Source of the DNA: an uncultured Actinomycetes bacterium
GTDB lineage: Bacteria > Actinomycetota > Actinomycetes > Actinomycetales > Microbacteriaceae
Length of the DNA stretch: 64,000 nucleotides
Assembly: GCA_903920435.1 (NCBI GenBank)
Contig: CAIXMB010000189.1
Coordinates: 1 to 64,000, forward strand
Direction: 5' to 3'
Part shown: positions 30,095-40,131 of the stretch, one piece after another
How positions within the stretch are numbered: the first letter of the stretch is position 1
Layout of the letters: every line of letters begins with the position of its first letter
Translations under genes and position numbers: made by a program
The notes under the pieces: model-generated
What the model saw: only the letters and a program-made list of their open reading frames with translations
Database searches by the model: none
Told to the model about the DNA's origin: nothing

Positions 30095-31263
30095 ACGTCG
30101 TGATCGAGGGCACCGTCGCGCCCGGCTTCGAGAAGGTCCACGACGCGTTCGCCGCGTCGTTCGCGGACAAGCCCGACATGGGTGGCGCCGTGGCGGTGCG
30201 CCACCACGGCCGCACCGTGGTCGACCTGTGGGGAGGCGTCGCGGACGAGCGGACCCACCGCCCCTGGGAGGACTCCACGCCGAGCGTGATCTTCTCGTGC
30301 ACGAAGGGCCTCGTGGCGATCCTCGCGGCGAGGCTGGTGCAGGAGGGGTGCCTTGACTACGAGGCTCGTGTGACCGACTACTGGCCGGAGTTCGGAGTCG
30401 CGGGGAAGTCCGAGGTGCGGGTCGGGGATCTCCTTGCCCACCGCTCCGGGCTCTCCGCGCCGCGCGAGCCGTTCAGCGTCGACGACATCACCGACTGGGG
30501 TCGCGTCGTCTCCCAGCTCGCCGCCCAGGAGCCGCTGTGGGAGCCCGGCACCGGCTACGCGTACCACGCCATCACCCACGGCTGGCTCGCGGGCGAGGTC
30601 ATCCGGCGCGTCACTGGCCGCAGCGTCGGCGAGTACTTCGCCGAGCTGATCGCGCGCCCGTTGCACGCCGACGCATGGATCGGGCTGCCCGCGGGCCTGC
30701 ACGACCGAGTCGCGCACATGCAGGTCGGTGCCACCCTCGCGGAGCTCACCCGCCAGCAGGCCGCCGCCCGCACGCCCGGCACGACCGACTGGTCGCTACA
30801 GGCAATGACGCTCGGCGGTGCACTCGCCCCCGAGCTCATCACGCCGACCGAGGGGTTCAACAGCCCCGCCGTGCAGTCGGCCGAGATCCCCGGCGCGGGC
30901 GGCATCGCTACCGCCCGGAGCCTGGCCGCCATCTGGTCAGCGACCGTCGAGACCACCGACGGCGTGCGCCTGCTCGACAGCGCCACGGTGCAGGAGGCCA
31001 CGCGCGTGCGCACCGAGGGGGCGCCCGTCTGGGATGTGCCCGGGCCGTGGCCGCGGTGGGGCGCGGGGTTCCAGCTCGACAGCGAGGCCCGGCGCTACCT
31101 CGGCCCCTCGGGCTTCGGCCACGACGGCGCGGGCGGTCAGTGCGCCTTCGCCGACCCGGAGTACGGGGTGGGTTTCGCCTTCCTCACCAACCAGATGGAG
31201 GCGATCGAAGACTTCCGGGCGACCCGGATCGTGGATGCCCTGAGAGAGGCCCTCGACCGCTAG
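30091..31263 (+). CDS. Serine hydrolase, beta-lactamase/esterase family
   Basis: SxxK motif SCTKG, LLAHRSGL, YAYHAITHGWLAGEVI; ATGA overlap with GH gene. Confidence 0.85.
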   Translation: MNVVIEGTVAPGFEKVHDAFAASFADKPDMGGAVAVRHHGRTVVDLWGGVADERTHRPWEDSTPSVIFSCTKGLVAILAARLVQEGCLDYEARVTDYWPEFGVAGKSEVRVGDLLAHRSGLSAPREPFSVDDITDWGRVVSQLAAQEPLWEPGTGYAYHAITHGWLAGEVIRRVTGRSVGEYFAELIARPLHADAWIGLPAGLHDRVAHMQVGATLAELTRQQAAARTPGTTDWSLQAMTLGGALAPELITPTEGFNSPAVQSAEIPGAGGIATARSLAAIWSATVETTDGVRLLDSATVQEATRVRTEGAPVWDVPGPWPRWGAGFQLDSEARRYLGPSGFGHDGAGGQCAFADPEYGVGFAFLTNQMEAIEDFRATRIVDALREALDR

Positions 31264-31271
31264 CGCGGGAG

Positions 31272-31320
31272 GCGCTGCCTGTGCCGCGCGCTGCCAGGAG
31301 TGCGGCACAGGCGGCAGCGC
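31272..31320. terminator. Hairpin between convergent genes
   Basis: GCGCTG+CCTGTGCCGC / GCGGCACAGG+cgg+CAGCGC, 14-nt loop, 3-nt bulge. Confidence 0.65.
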
Positions 31321-31326
31321 GTGTCG

Positions 31327-31713
31327 TCAGCCGATCGACTCGAACACCATGGTGGCCTGGATGCGGTCGCCGCCCCCGATGCCCTTGCTCCCCGACGACG
31401 CCGTGGTGATGGTGTGCAGTCGGTAGCCGAGCGCGGCCTGGGAGTTGATCGCGCTCTCGAGCTCGGTGAGGTTGCCCGAACCGGTGCCCCACAGCTTCTC
31501 CTTCAGCACGACCTGCAGCACGACGTAGTTCATGCCGTTGGCGGCGGGGCGCGCGAGACCGCCCGACACCGCCTCGGCCTTGATGTGCTCGACGAGCGCG
31601 CTGGGGCTGTCGACGGGTGCCGGCTCCTGGAACTGGTCGGTCCACTTCTCGCCGTCCCACCACTGCTGGGCGCCCGCCCCGTTGTCGTACCAGCCCGCTG
31701 CAACTTTCGACAT
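31327..31713 (-). CDS. DUF2510 plus DUF4177-like protein
   Basis: AGWYDNGAGAQQWWDGEKWTD N-terminus; YRLHTITTASS...DRIQATMVFE C-terminus. Confidence 0.65.
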   Translation of the reverse strand: MSKVAAGWYDNGAGAQQWWDGEKWTDQFQEPAPVDSPSALVEHIKAEAVSGGLARPAANGMNYVVLQVVLKEKLWGTGSGNLTELESAINSQAALGYRLHTITTASSGSKGIGGGDRIQATMVFESIG

Positions 31714-31754
31714 GCGTACCTCCTTCGACGCGGCCGCGGATCGGCTCGACGCGC

Positions 31755-33035
31755 TTACCGTACTAGACGGGCTCGCACGACGAGCCGGTATGCGACTCCG
31801 CCCGCCAGCACGGCGATGCCGCCGAGGATGGCCAGCGGGGGGAGGGTTGCCACGAGCAGGAGGCACGCGCCCCCTCCGATCACGAAGATCGCGCGCGGGA
31901 ACATCCGGCTCGCCTGCTTCTGGGTGAACGCCGACAGGTTCGCGACGAAGTAGTACAGGAGCACGCCGAACGACGAGAAGCCGATCGCACCGCGCAGGTC
32001 GACGGTGAGCACGAGCGCGACAACCACGAGAGCCAGCACGACCTCGGCGCGGTGCGGCACGTGGAAGCGGGGATGCACGGCGCTCAGCCACCGCGGCAGG
32101 TCGCCCTCGCGGGCCATGGCCAGGGTCGTGCGGCCGATTCCGGCGATGAGGGCGAGCAGCGCGCCGAGGGATGCGAGGGCTGCGCCGATGGTCACGACGG
32201 GTGCGGTCCACGACCACGCCGCAGCCGCATCCCGCAGCGGCGCGGACGACGCCGCAAGGCCGTCGGCACCGAGCGCGCCGAGCAGGCTCACGGCGACGAC
32301 CCCGTAGACCACGATCGTGATCGACAGGGCGATGACGATCGCCCGCGGGATGGTGCGGGCGGGGTCGCGCACCTCTTCCCCCATGGTCGCGACCCGGGCG
32401 TACCCGGCGAAGGCGAAGAACAGCAGGCCCGCGGCCTGCAGGATTCCGTACGGCCCATGCGCCACGAGGCCCGACGCGTCGAGCTCGCCGAGCCGGTGGA
32501 GCCCACCACTGGCCGTCGCCGCCACCGCGATGGCGAGCGCGATGAGCACGAGCACCACGATGACGCGGGCGAGTCGCGCGGTGCGTGTGACTCCGCGGTA
32601 GTTGACCGCGGCGAGCGCGACCACGGCGACGGCGGCCACCGGCCGCTCCCAGCCGCCGGGCGCGGCGTAGCTCGCGAAGGTGAGGGCCATCGCGGCGCAA
32701 CTGGCGGTCTTGCCGATCACGAAGCTCCACCCGGCGAGGAACCCCCACCACGGTCCGAGCTGCTCGCGCCCGTACACGTAGGTGCCGCCCGACGTCGGAT
32801 AGGCGGCGGCGAGCTGCGCCGAGGCAAGGGCGTTGCACGCGGCCACGAGCGCGGCGACGACGAGGCCGACGAGCAGTCCGGCACCCGCGGACTGGGCTGC
32901 GGGAGTGAACGCCGCGAAGACACCGGCACCGATCATCGACCCCAGGCCGATGAAGGCGGCGTCCGCGGTGCCGAGGCGGCGTTGCAGCACGGGAGCGTTC
33001 GACACGAGGGAAGGATACGGGTACGCGGTGAACAT
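31755..33035 (-). CDS. APC-family amino acid permease
   Basis: GLGSMIGAGVFAAFTPAAQSAG, multiple TM. Confidence 0.85.
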   Translation of the reverse strand: MFTAYPYPSLVSNAPVLQRRLGTADAAFIGLGSMIGAGVFAAFTPAAQSAGAGLLVGLVVAALVAACNALASAQLAAAYPTSGGTYVYGREQLGPWWGFLAGWSFVIGKTASCAAMALTFASYAAPGGWERPVAAVAVVALAAVNYRGVTRTARLARVIVVLVLIALAIAVAATASGGLHRLGELDASGLVAHGPYGILQAAGLLFFAFAGYARVATMGEEVRDPARTIPRAIVIALSITIVVYGVVAVSLLGALGADGLAASSAPLRDAAAAWSWTAPVVTIGAALASLGALLALIAGIGRTTLAMAREGDLPRWLSAVHPRFHVPHRAEVVLALVVVALVLTVDLRGAIGFSSFGVLLYYFVANLSAFTQKQASRMFPRAIFVIGGGACLLLVATLPPLAILGGIAVLAGGVAYRLVVRARLVR

Positions 33036-33095
33036 CTCGGCGGCAGTAGTGTCATCATGCTGCGCACAGTGCGCTGATCGTCGTCGAAGGTTCTC

Positions 33096-35081
33096 ATGGC
33101 CAAGCGCAAGCCCGTACCGGTCATCCCGGACTCCGTGATCGTTGCCCAGCCGGGCAGTATCCACACCAGCCGCCTGTCAACCTGGCTGTTGGCGAACCGG
33201 GTCACGCCCGAGGGCCCCGAGGCCGAGGAGTCCACAGCCAAGACCCACTCGTGGTGGAAGGTCATGACGCTCACGGGCGTCGACTACTTCTCCTCACTCT
33301 CGTACCTCCCCGGAATCGCGGCGCTCGCCGCGGGTGCGCTCTCGCCGCTGGCGACCCTGCTCATCGTCGCGCTGACGCTGCTCGGCATGCTGCCCATGTA
33401 CCGCCGCGTGGCGAAGGAGAGCCCGCACGGCCAGGGCTCGGTGGCCATGCTCGAGCGCCTCCTGCCCTTCTGGCGCGGCAAGATCTTCGTGCTCGTGCTG
33501 ATCGGCTTCGTTGCCACATCGTGGATCATCACCATCACCCTCTCGGCGGCTGACGCCTCCGTTCACCTGCTCGAGAACCCCTACGCCCCGGCATTCCTCT
33601 CCGGCCAGGCCGTCGCGGTCACCGTCGTCCTGCTGCTCATCCTCGGGTTCGTCTTCCTCCTCGGGTTCAGCGAGGCCGTGGTGGTCGCCATCCCCCTCGT
33701 GGGCCTCTTCCTCCTGGTGAACGCCGCTGTCGTCGTCGCGGGCGTGGTGCACATCGTGAACGACCCGTCGGTAGTGGGTGACTGGACCAATCGCCTCGGC
33801 GAGGCGCACGGGACCGTGCTCGACGCCGTGCGCACTGCCGCCATCGCGTTCCCACTCCTCGTGCTCGGGCTGTCGGGCTTCGAGACGGGCGTGAGCATGA
33901 TGCCGCTGGTCGCCTCGTCGGGGGCCACTCCCGAGCAGCGACTGGCATCGCGCATCCGGAACACCAAGAAGCTGCTCACCACCGCGGCGCTCATCATGAG
34001 CGTGTACCTCATCGGCACGAGCTTCATCACGACCGTGCTGATCCCGCCGGCGGAGTTCCAGGAGGGCGGCGCCGCGAGCGGGCGGGCCCTGGCCTACCTC
34101 GCGCACGAGTTGCTGGGCAACGGGTTCGGCACGGTCTACGACATCAGCAGCATCCTGATCCTGTGGTTCGCGGGAGCATCGGCGATGGCGGGCCTGATCA
34201 ACATCGTTCCCCGGTACCTGCCCACCTACGGCATGGCCCCGGACTGGAGCCGCGCCGTGCGGCCGGTCGTGCTCGTGTACACGGCGGTGAGCATCATCAT
34301 CACCATCGCCTTCCGCGCCGACGTGAACGCCCAGGCCGGCGCCTACGCCACGGGCATTCTCGCCATGATGGTCTCCGGGTCGGTCGCCGTGACGATCTCG
34401 TCGCTGCGCAAGAAGCAGCGCCTCGCCGGCGCCGGCTTCGTGATCCTCTCCGCGATCCTCGCCTACGCCCTCGTCTCCAACGTCATCGAGAAGCCGGATG
34501 GCATCGCGATCTCGGGCCTGTTCATCGGCGGCATCATCGTCATCTCGTTGATCTCCCGGGTGTCGAGGACGACAGAGCTGCGAGTCGACCGGATCGAGTT
34601 CGACGACGAGGCGCAGAGGCTCATCGACGACGTCCTCGACAACCACCGCGGCCTGAACATCATCGCGAACCAGCGCCAGGCGGGCGACGAGGACGAGTAC
34701 CGGGAGAAGGAGGCCGCGCAGCGGGGCATGAACCCGGTGCCCGGTGCCGCGAACGTGCTCTTCCTCGAGATCGACGTCGTCGACCCCTCGCAGTTCCATC
34801 GCGTCCTGATGGTCCGGGGGCACACGATCGCCGGGTACAGCGTGCTGCGGGTCGAGAGCCCGGCGGTGCCCAACGCGATCGCCGCGATCCTCATCGCGCT
34901 GCGCGACACCACGGGCATCCGGCCGCATTGCTACTTCGAGTGGGCCGAGGGCAATCCCATCGGCCACCTGGTGCGGTATCTCATCCTCGGGCGCGGCGAC
35001 ACCGCGCCCGTGGTGCGCGAGATCCTGCGCGAAGTGGAGAAGGACGTCGCCAAGCGGCCCGCGATCCACGTGGGCGGCTAG
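33096..35081 (+). CDS. APC-type amino acid transporter with cytoplasmic C-terminal domain
   Basis: TLTGVDYFSSLSYLPGIAALAAGALSPLATLLIVALTLL, about 12 TM plus soluble tail. Confidence 0.8.
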   Translation: MAKRKPVPVIPDSVIVAQPGSIHTSRLSTWLLANRVTPEGPEAEESTAKTHSWWKVMTLTGVDYFSSLSYLPGIAALAAGALSPLATLLIVALTLLGMLPMYRRVAKESPHGQGSVAMLERLLPFWRGKIFVLVLIGFVATSWIITITLSAADASVHLLENPYAPAFLSGQAVAVTVVLLLILGFVFLLGFSEAVVVAIPLVGLFLLVNAAVVVAGVVHIVNDPSVVGDWTNRLGEAHGTVLDAVRTAAIAFPLLVLGLSGFETGVSMMPLVASSGATPEQRLASRIRNTKKLLTTAALIMSVYLIGTSFITTVLIPPAEFQEGGAASGRALAYLAHELLGNGFGTVYDISSILILWFAGASAMAGLINIVPRYLPTYGMAPDWSRAVRPVVLVYTAVSIIITIAFRADVNAQAGAYATGILAMMVSGSVAVTISSLRKKQRLAGAGFVILSAILAYALVSNVIEKPDGIAISGLFIGGIIVISLISRVSRTTELRVDRIEFDDEAQRLIDDVLDNHRGLNIIANQRQAGDEDEYREKEAAQRGMNPVPGAANVLFLEIDVVDPSQFHRVLMVRGHTIAGYSVLRVESPAVPNAIAAILIALRDTTGIRPHCYFEWAEGNPIGHLVRYLILGRGDTAPVVREILREVEKDVAKRPAIHVGG

Positions 35082-35098
35082 TCGCCGGTCACTGCGAC

Positions 35099-35113
35099 GG
35101 GACCTAGGGCCCT
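35099..35113 (+). promoter_or_regulatory. DosR-like box A GGGACCTAGGGCCCT
   Basis: Matches the window consensus GGGACCTTCGGCCCT outside the centre; 70 bp before ATG 35183. Confidence 0.65.
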
Positions 35114-35182
35114 AGGCCGGCCACCCCGGCCACGAGACGCTGGACGAGCACAGTCGCTCACCCATCGCTTCAAAGGACGGCC

Positions 35183-35611
35183 ATGACCCACGACTCCTCA
35201 CCCCAGACCCGCACCCGGATGCCGCGGCTCTTCGCGCCGCTGGCGGGACTCACCTCCGTCTCGGTGCTGTGCCAGGCGGTCACGGCCGGCGAGTTCGTCT
35301 CCCAGGAGGGGCGCGACGGCTGGATCGAGATCCACGGCATGCTCGGCTACCTCACGATCCTGTTCGCGGTGGCGACGGCCGTCGTCGGGCTGTGGGCATT
35401 CCGCACCTCCGCCCCGGTCATCGCATGGGCATCCGTCGTGCTCGCCGTGCTGATCGCGTTCCAGTTCGTGATCGGCCAGCTCATCACCGACTCCGAGCAG
35501 GACGGCTGGATCGGGGTGCACGTGCCGCTGGCCCTCGTGGTCTTCGGGCTCTCCGTCTGGCTGGCCGTTGCGTCGGCCGCGCAGCGCAGGGCCCGCTCCG
35601 CGGCGCAGTAG
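35183..35611 (+). CDS. Four-TM membrane protein (DUF6220-like)
   Basis: LAGLTSVSVLCQAVTAGEFVSQEGRDGWIEIHGMLGYLTILFAVAT. Confidence 0.6.
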   Translation: MTHDSSPQTRTRMPRLFAPLAGLTSVSVLCQAVTAGEFVSQEGRDGWIEIHGMLGYLTILFAVATAVVGLWAFRTSAPVIAWASVVLAVLIAFQFVIGQLITDSEQDGWIGVHVPLALVVFGLSVWLAVASAAQRRARSAAQ

Positions 35612-35641
35612 CGCGCCCGGGGCACCGGTACCCTGATCTCC

Positions 35642-36412
35642 ATGCGATGGTTTCGCCGGGCTCCCGCGCTGCATGTCGCCGTGGACGAGGGGTCAGGACC
35701 CGTCGTGGTGCTGCTGCACGGCATCGCATCGTCATCGGTCACCTTCGCCAACGTGGTGCCGCTCATCACCGACAGCCATCGGGTCGTCGCCCTCGACTTG
35801 CTCGGGTTCGGCGAATCTCCGATGCCCGAGGGTGCGACCTACACCGTCGAGGAGCATGCCGCCGCCGTGCTGCGCACCCTGAGGAAGCTGCGGCTGCGCG
35901 AGCCGGTCGTGCTCGTGGGCCACTCGATGGGGGCGCTCATCGCGATCCGGATAGCCGCCACGGCACCGCGCCGGGTGGGCAAGCTCGTGGTGGTCAGCCC
36001 GCCGGTCTACGTCACACCGGATGCGGTCGGCGACTGGCGCGACCGTGCGGCGCTGGGCGCCTACCTGCGCGTCTACGACTACCTGCGCAACAACAAGCAG
36101 TTCACCATGCGGGCAGCAGCGGGCCTGGCCCGGCTGTCGCCGATCAAGAACCTGCTCGAGGTGTCGGAGCGCAACTGGACGCCGTTTGTGCTCTCGCTGG
36201 AGCACGCCATCGAGTCGCAGACGACGGTCTCCGACCTGGCGCGCGTCCGGGCCCCGATCGAGCTCGTCTACGGCTCCATCGACCCGTTCCTCGCCCCCGC
36301 GGGCATCATGCTCGCGGAGTCGATGCGGCGCGTGACTGCCCACCGGGTCGACGGCGGCGACCACGTCATCCGCAAGCGGATGGCCCGGGTCGTCGCCGAG
36401 GCGATCGGCTAG
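35642..36412 (+). CDS. Alpha/beta hydrolase
   Basis: VVVLLHGIASSSVTF, GHSMGALIAI, GGDHVIRK. Confidence 0.88.
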   Translation: MRWFRRAPALHVAVDEGSGPVVVLLHGIASSSVTFANVVPLITDSHRVVALDLLGFGESPMPEGATYTVEEHAAAVLRTLRKLRLREPVVLVGHSMGALIAIRIAATAPRRVGKLVVVSPPVYVTPDAVGDWRDRAALGAYLRVYDYLRNNKQFTMRAAAGLARLSPIKNLLEVSERNWTPFVLSLEHAIESQTTVSDLARVRAPIELVYGSIDPFLAPAGIMLAESMRRVTAHRVDGGDHVIRKRMARVVAEAIG

Positions 36413-37170
36413 ATCGACGACCAGCCGCCGTCGCTCGGCAGTACGGCGCCAGACACGTTCGACGAGTCGTCACTCAGCAGCCACGTGATCGCGGCAGCGA
36501 GCTCCTCCGCGCTGGCAATGGCCGGCACGTTCACCTGCAGGTAGGGGCCGAGGCGCTCGCCGCCGAACTGCGACCGGAACGGCGCTTCGATGTTCGTCGC
36601 GACACCGCCCGGCGCCACGGCGTTGCAGCGGATGCCGTTCGGCGTGTAGAAGAACGCCGTGCTCTTGGTGAAGCCGATGACCGCGTGCTTCGAGGTCGTG
36701 AACGCGGCGCCGGCGGCAGATCCCCGCAGTCCGGCCTCGGAGCTCACGTTGACGATCGAGCCGTGGCCGGCCTGGATCATCGACGGCAGCACGGCGCGCG
36801 TGAGTCGCATGATCGCGGTGACATTGACCTCCATGACGCGCTGCCACGTGTCGTCGTCGATCTCGGCGGGCGGCAGGAAGCCGTCCATGATCCCGGCGAC
36901 ATTGGCGAGGGCATCCACGTGCCCCTCGGCAGCGGCCAGCACGGCGTCGACGGTCTCCTGCGTGCTGACATCCCCGACCACCGTGGTGATGTCGAGACCC
37001 TCGGAGTGGTCCATGAGGTCCTTGAGCCGCTCGGCGCTGATGTCGGTGGCGACGACGCGCGCGCCCTCCTTCGCGAGACGGACGGCCGTGGCGCGTCCGA
37101 TACCCGACCCCGCGCCGGTCACGACCGCAGTCTTGTCGCTGAAGCGCCCGGGAGTGGGTTCCATGGCCAT
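36409..37170 (-). CDS. Short-chain dehydrogenase/reductase
   Basis: VVTGAGSGIGRATA, NVAGIMDG, NVSSEAG...TSKHAV. Confidence 0.9.
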   Translation of the reverse strand: MAMEPTPGRFSDKTAVVTGAGSGIGRATAVRLAKEGARVVATDISAERLKDLMDHSEGLDITTVVGDVSTQETVDAVLAAAEGHVDALANVAGIMDGFLPPAEIDDDTWQRVMEVNVTAIMRLTRAVLPSMIQAGHGSIVNVSSEAGLRGSAAGAAFTTSKHAVIGFTKSTAFFYTPNGIRCNAVAPGGVATNIEAPFRSQFGGERLGPYLQVNVPAIASAEELAAAITWLLSDDSSNVSGAVLPSDGGWSSI

Positions 37171-37185
37171 GTGCTGGTTCTCCTT

Positions 37186-37581
37186 CTAGTGACTGCGGTT
37201 GAAGAGTCGCCCCGTGATCTCCGTGGGGCGGATCCGGATGAAGACGTCTTTGGGCTCCGGCGCCCAGGTCCAGAACGGGGCCATGCGCACCGCATCGACG
37301 GATGCCTCGTCCATACGGACGGCGACCCCTTTGACGACGACACTCCACACCCGGTCTGCGGTCACGTCGTCGGCCTCGAACGCGACACGGGGGTTGGCGT
37401 CGATCCGCTCGAGCTTGGTGCCCTCCTGCGAGCGGAACATGATCGTCGATCCGTCGGCGAGGAAGTTCACGGGGAACACGTCGGGTTGGCCGTCGTGGCT
37501 CACCGAGAGCCTGCCGTAGCTCTTGCTCCTCAGGTGGCTCCACGCCTCGTCGGAGTCGAGCGGCATCGTGTATTCGGTCAC
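37186..37581 (-). CDS. Pyridoxamine 5'-phosphate oxidase-like flavin-binding protein
   Basis: GRLSVSHDGQPDVFPVNFLADGSTIMFRSQEGTKLERIDANPRVAFEAD. Confidence 0.82.
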   Translation of the reverse strand: MTEYTMPLDSDEAWSHLRSKSYGRLSVSHDGQPDVFPVNFLADGSTIMFRSQEGTKLERIDANPRVAFEADDVTADRVWSVVVKGVAVRMDEASVDAVRMAPFWTWAPEPKDVFIRIRPTEITGRLFNRSH

Positions 37582-37590
37582 GGCGTACTC

Positions 37591-40032
37591 CTAGAGGTCG
37601 AGCCCGGAGCCGAGGGCGTCCGGGAGGTCGGGCATGCTGCGGCTGCGGAGGAACTGCCAGCCCGTGACATCCGGGCTGTCCTCGCCGTGCTCGTACGCGT
37701 AGCCGCGCAGGCGCGCTCGCTCGTCGGCGAAGTGCTCGACGAGGGCGCCGTGGCGCTGCTCGAGCCCCGGGGTGCGGCGGATCACATCCATCGCGATGCG
37801 GTAGCGGTCGAGGTCGTTCAGCATGAGCATGTCGAAGGGCGTGGTGGTCGTGCCCTTCTCGCGGAACCCCAGCACGTGGAAGTTGGCGTGGTTCCTCCGG
37901 CGGTAGGCGAGCTGGTGGATCAGCGCGGGGTAGCCGTGGAAGGCGAACACGACCGGCTTGTCTGCGGTGAAGATCGCGTCGAAGTCGGCGTCGGTCATGC
38001 CGTGCGGGTGCTGGTCGGCGGCAGGCAGCCGCATGAGGTCGACCACGTTGACGAAACGGATGCGCAGGTCGGGAAGGCTCACGCGCAGGAGGTCCACCGC
38101 GGCGAGTGCCTCGAGGGTGGGCACGTCACCGGCGCACGCCACGACCACGTCCGGCTCCCAGCCCGGCCGCTCGGTGCCCGCCCAGTCCCAGATGCTGATG
38201 CCCCGCGCGCCGTGGGTGCGCGCCTCGTCGAGGCTCAGGAGCACCGGCGCCGGCTGCTTGCCCGCAACGATCACGTTGACGTAGTCGCGGCTGGCCAGGC
38301 AGTGCTCGGCGGTCACGAGCAGGCTGTTGGCATCCACGGGCAGGTACACCCGCACGATGCCCGGGCTCTTCGTGACCACGTGGTTGAGGAAGCCGGGGTC
38401 CTGGTGCGAGAAGCCGTTGTGGTCCTGTCGCCAGACGTGCGAGCTGAGCAAATAGGTCAGGGATGCCACGGGCCGTCGCCAGGGGATCTCCGCCGCCGAC
38501 TCGAGCCACTTGGCGTGCTGGTTGAACATCGAGTCGACGACGTGGATGAACGCCTCGTACGAGTTCATCAGGCCGTGACGACCGGTGAGGAGGTACCCCT
38601 CGAGCAGGCCCTCGATGAGGTTCTCGCTCAGGATCTCGATCACCCGGCCCTCGGGCGCGAGGTGCTCGTCGGTCGCCTCGACCGCGCCGTACCACTGCTT
38701 GTCGGTGACCGCGTAGACCGCGTCGAGCCGGTTGGATGCCGTCTCATCCGGGCCGAAGATGCGGAAGGTCTTCGGGTTGAGCGTGATGACGTCGGCGAGC
38801 CAGCGGCCGAGCACCCGGGTGGCCTCCGCGGTGGTGCCGCGGCTGCCGGCGCGGTCGATGGCGTGCACAGCGAGATCGGGCGTCACGAGGTTGACGAGGC
38901 TCTCGCCGCCGTTCGCCACGGGCTGGGCGCTCATCCGGCGCGCGCCACGGGGGCGGATCAGCGACAGCTCGGGGGCCGGGCGGCCCTCGTCGTCGAAGAG
39001 CTCCTCTGGCCGGTAGCTGCGCAGCCACTCCTCGAGCTGGGCGAGGTGCGCGGGGTTCTCGCGCACCTCGGCGAGCGGCACCTGGTGAGCACGCCAGGTG
39101 CCCTCGACCGGTACTCCGTCGACGAAGCGCGGGCCGGTCCAGCCCTTGGGGGTGCGGAGGATGATCATGGGCCAGGCCGGTCGCGGCGCCGGTTGCGGTC
39201 CGTGCGCCTGGCGGCGCACCTCGGCGATGTCGTCCATCGCCTGGTCGAGTGCCGCGGCCATCGCGGTGTGCACGGCCATGGCGTCCTCGCCGTCGAATCC
39301 GCCCGACACGATCACGGGCGCGTAGCCGTAGCCCCGGAACAGCTCGAGGAGCTCGGCCTCGGGGATTCGCGCGAGAACCGACGGGTTCGCGATCTTGTAG
39401 CCGTTGAGGTTCAGGATCGGCAGCACGGCGCCGTCGGTGGCCGGGTTCATGAACTTGTTGAGGTGCCAGCTCGCCGCGAGCGTGCCGGTCTCGGCCTCAC
39501 CGTCTCCGACCACGCACGCGACGACGAGCTGCGGGTTGTCGAGGGCCGCGCCGAATGCGTGCACGAGCGAGTAGCCGAGCTCGCCGCCCTCGTGGATCGA
39601 GCCGGGAGTGTCGGGGGAGGCGTGGGAGGGGATGCCGCCCGGCGCCGAGAACTGGCGGAAGAGCCCGCGCATGCCGGCCGCATCGGACGAGATGCGCGGG
39701 TACAGCTCCGAGTAGGTGTGGTCGAGCCACGCATTGGCCACCATGGCGGGGCCGCCGTGACCCGGGCCGGCGATGTAGAGCACGTCGCAGCCGCGGCGCA
39801 CGATCAGGTGGTTGAGGTGCGCGTAGATCAGGTTGAGCGCCGGCGAGGTGCCCCAGTGGCCGAGCAGGCGGGGCTTGATGTCGTCAGGCGTGAGCGGGGA
39901 GTTCAGGAGCGCGTTCTCGCGCAGGTAGATCTGCCCGACCGTCAGGTAGTTCGCCGCACGCCACCAGGCGTCGACGACGTACAGGGGTGAGTCCTGGCGG
40001 CGGGCAACGGTCTGCGCAGCGGAATCGGTCAT
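37591..40032 (-). CDS. xfp: Xylulose-5-phosphate/fructose-6-phosphate phosphoketolase
   Basis: [54 protein letters not shown]-like [14 protein letters not shown]. Confidence 0.95.
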   Translation of the reverse strand: MTDSAAQTVARRQDSPLYVVDAWWRAANYLTVGQIYLRENALLNSPLTPDDIKPRLLGHWGTSPALNLIYAHLNHLIVRRGCDVLYIAGPGHGGPAMVANAWLDHTYSELYPRISSDAAGMRGLFRQFSAPGGIPSHASPDTPGSIHEGGELGYSLVHAFGAALDNPQLVVACVVGDGEAETGTLAASWHLNKFMNPATDGAVLPILNLNGYKIANPSVLARIPEAELLELFRGYGYAPVIVSGGFDGEDAMAVHTAMAAALDQAMDDIAEVRRQAHGPQPAPRPAWPMIILRTPKGWTGPRFVDGVPVEGTWRAHQVPLAEVRENPAHLAQLEEWLRSYRPEELFDDEGRPAPELSLIRPRGARRMSAQPVANGGESLVNLVTPDLAVHAIDRAGSRGTTAEATRVLGRWLADVITLNPKTFRIFGPDETASNRLDAVYAVTDKQWYGAVEATDEHLAPEGRVIEILSENLIEGLLEGYLLTGRHGLMNSYEAFIHVVDSMFNQHAKWLESAAEIPWRRPVASLTYLLSSHVWRQDHNGFSHQDPGFLNHVVTKSPGIVRVYLPVDANSLLVTAEHCLASRDYVNVIVAGKQPAPVLLSLDEARTHGARGISIWDWAGTERPGWEPDVVVACAGDVPTLEALAAVDLLRVSLPDLRIRFVNVVDLMRLPAADQHPHGMTDADFDAIFTADKPVVFAFHGYPALIHQLAYRRRNHANFHVLGFREKGTTTTPFDMLMLNDLDRYRIAMDVIRRTPGLEQRHGALVEHFADERARLRGYAYEHGEDSPDVTGWQFLRSRSMPDLPDALGSGLDL

Positions 40033-40066
40033 GCCTGCGACGCTATGCGCGCCCGCCCGAGCGCCA

Positions 40067-40098
40067 CAGGGTCGAAGGTCCCGGGACCTTCGACCCTG
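40067..40098. promoter_or_regulatory. 32-bp perfect palindrome made of two back-to-back DosR-like boxes (B1/B2)
   Basis: CAGGGTCGAAGGTCCCGGGACCTTCGACCCTG between divergent xfp and USP genes. Confidence 0.8.
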
Positions 40099-40131
40099 CC
40101 TTCGGGGCGGGCGGGGCTTCACAGTTGCGGC

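Noticed and set aside
33036-33095. Possible DosR-like box before the APC transporter (CGTCGAAGGTTCTC)
   Set aside because: Only the GAAGGT core matches; the GGGAC/GNCCC half-sites are missing.
35269-39990. 1573-aa plus-strand ORF
   Set aside because: Antisense shadow across the well-supported SDR, PNPOx-like and phosphoketolase genes and through two plus-strand genes; low-complexity H/R/V/E-rich translation typical of the reverse strand in high-GC DNA.
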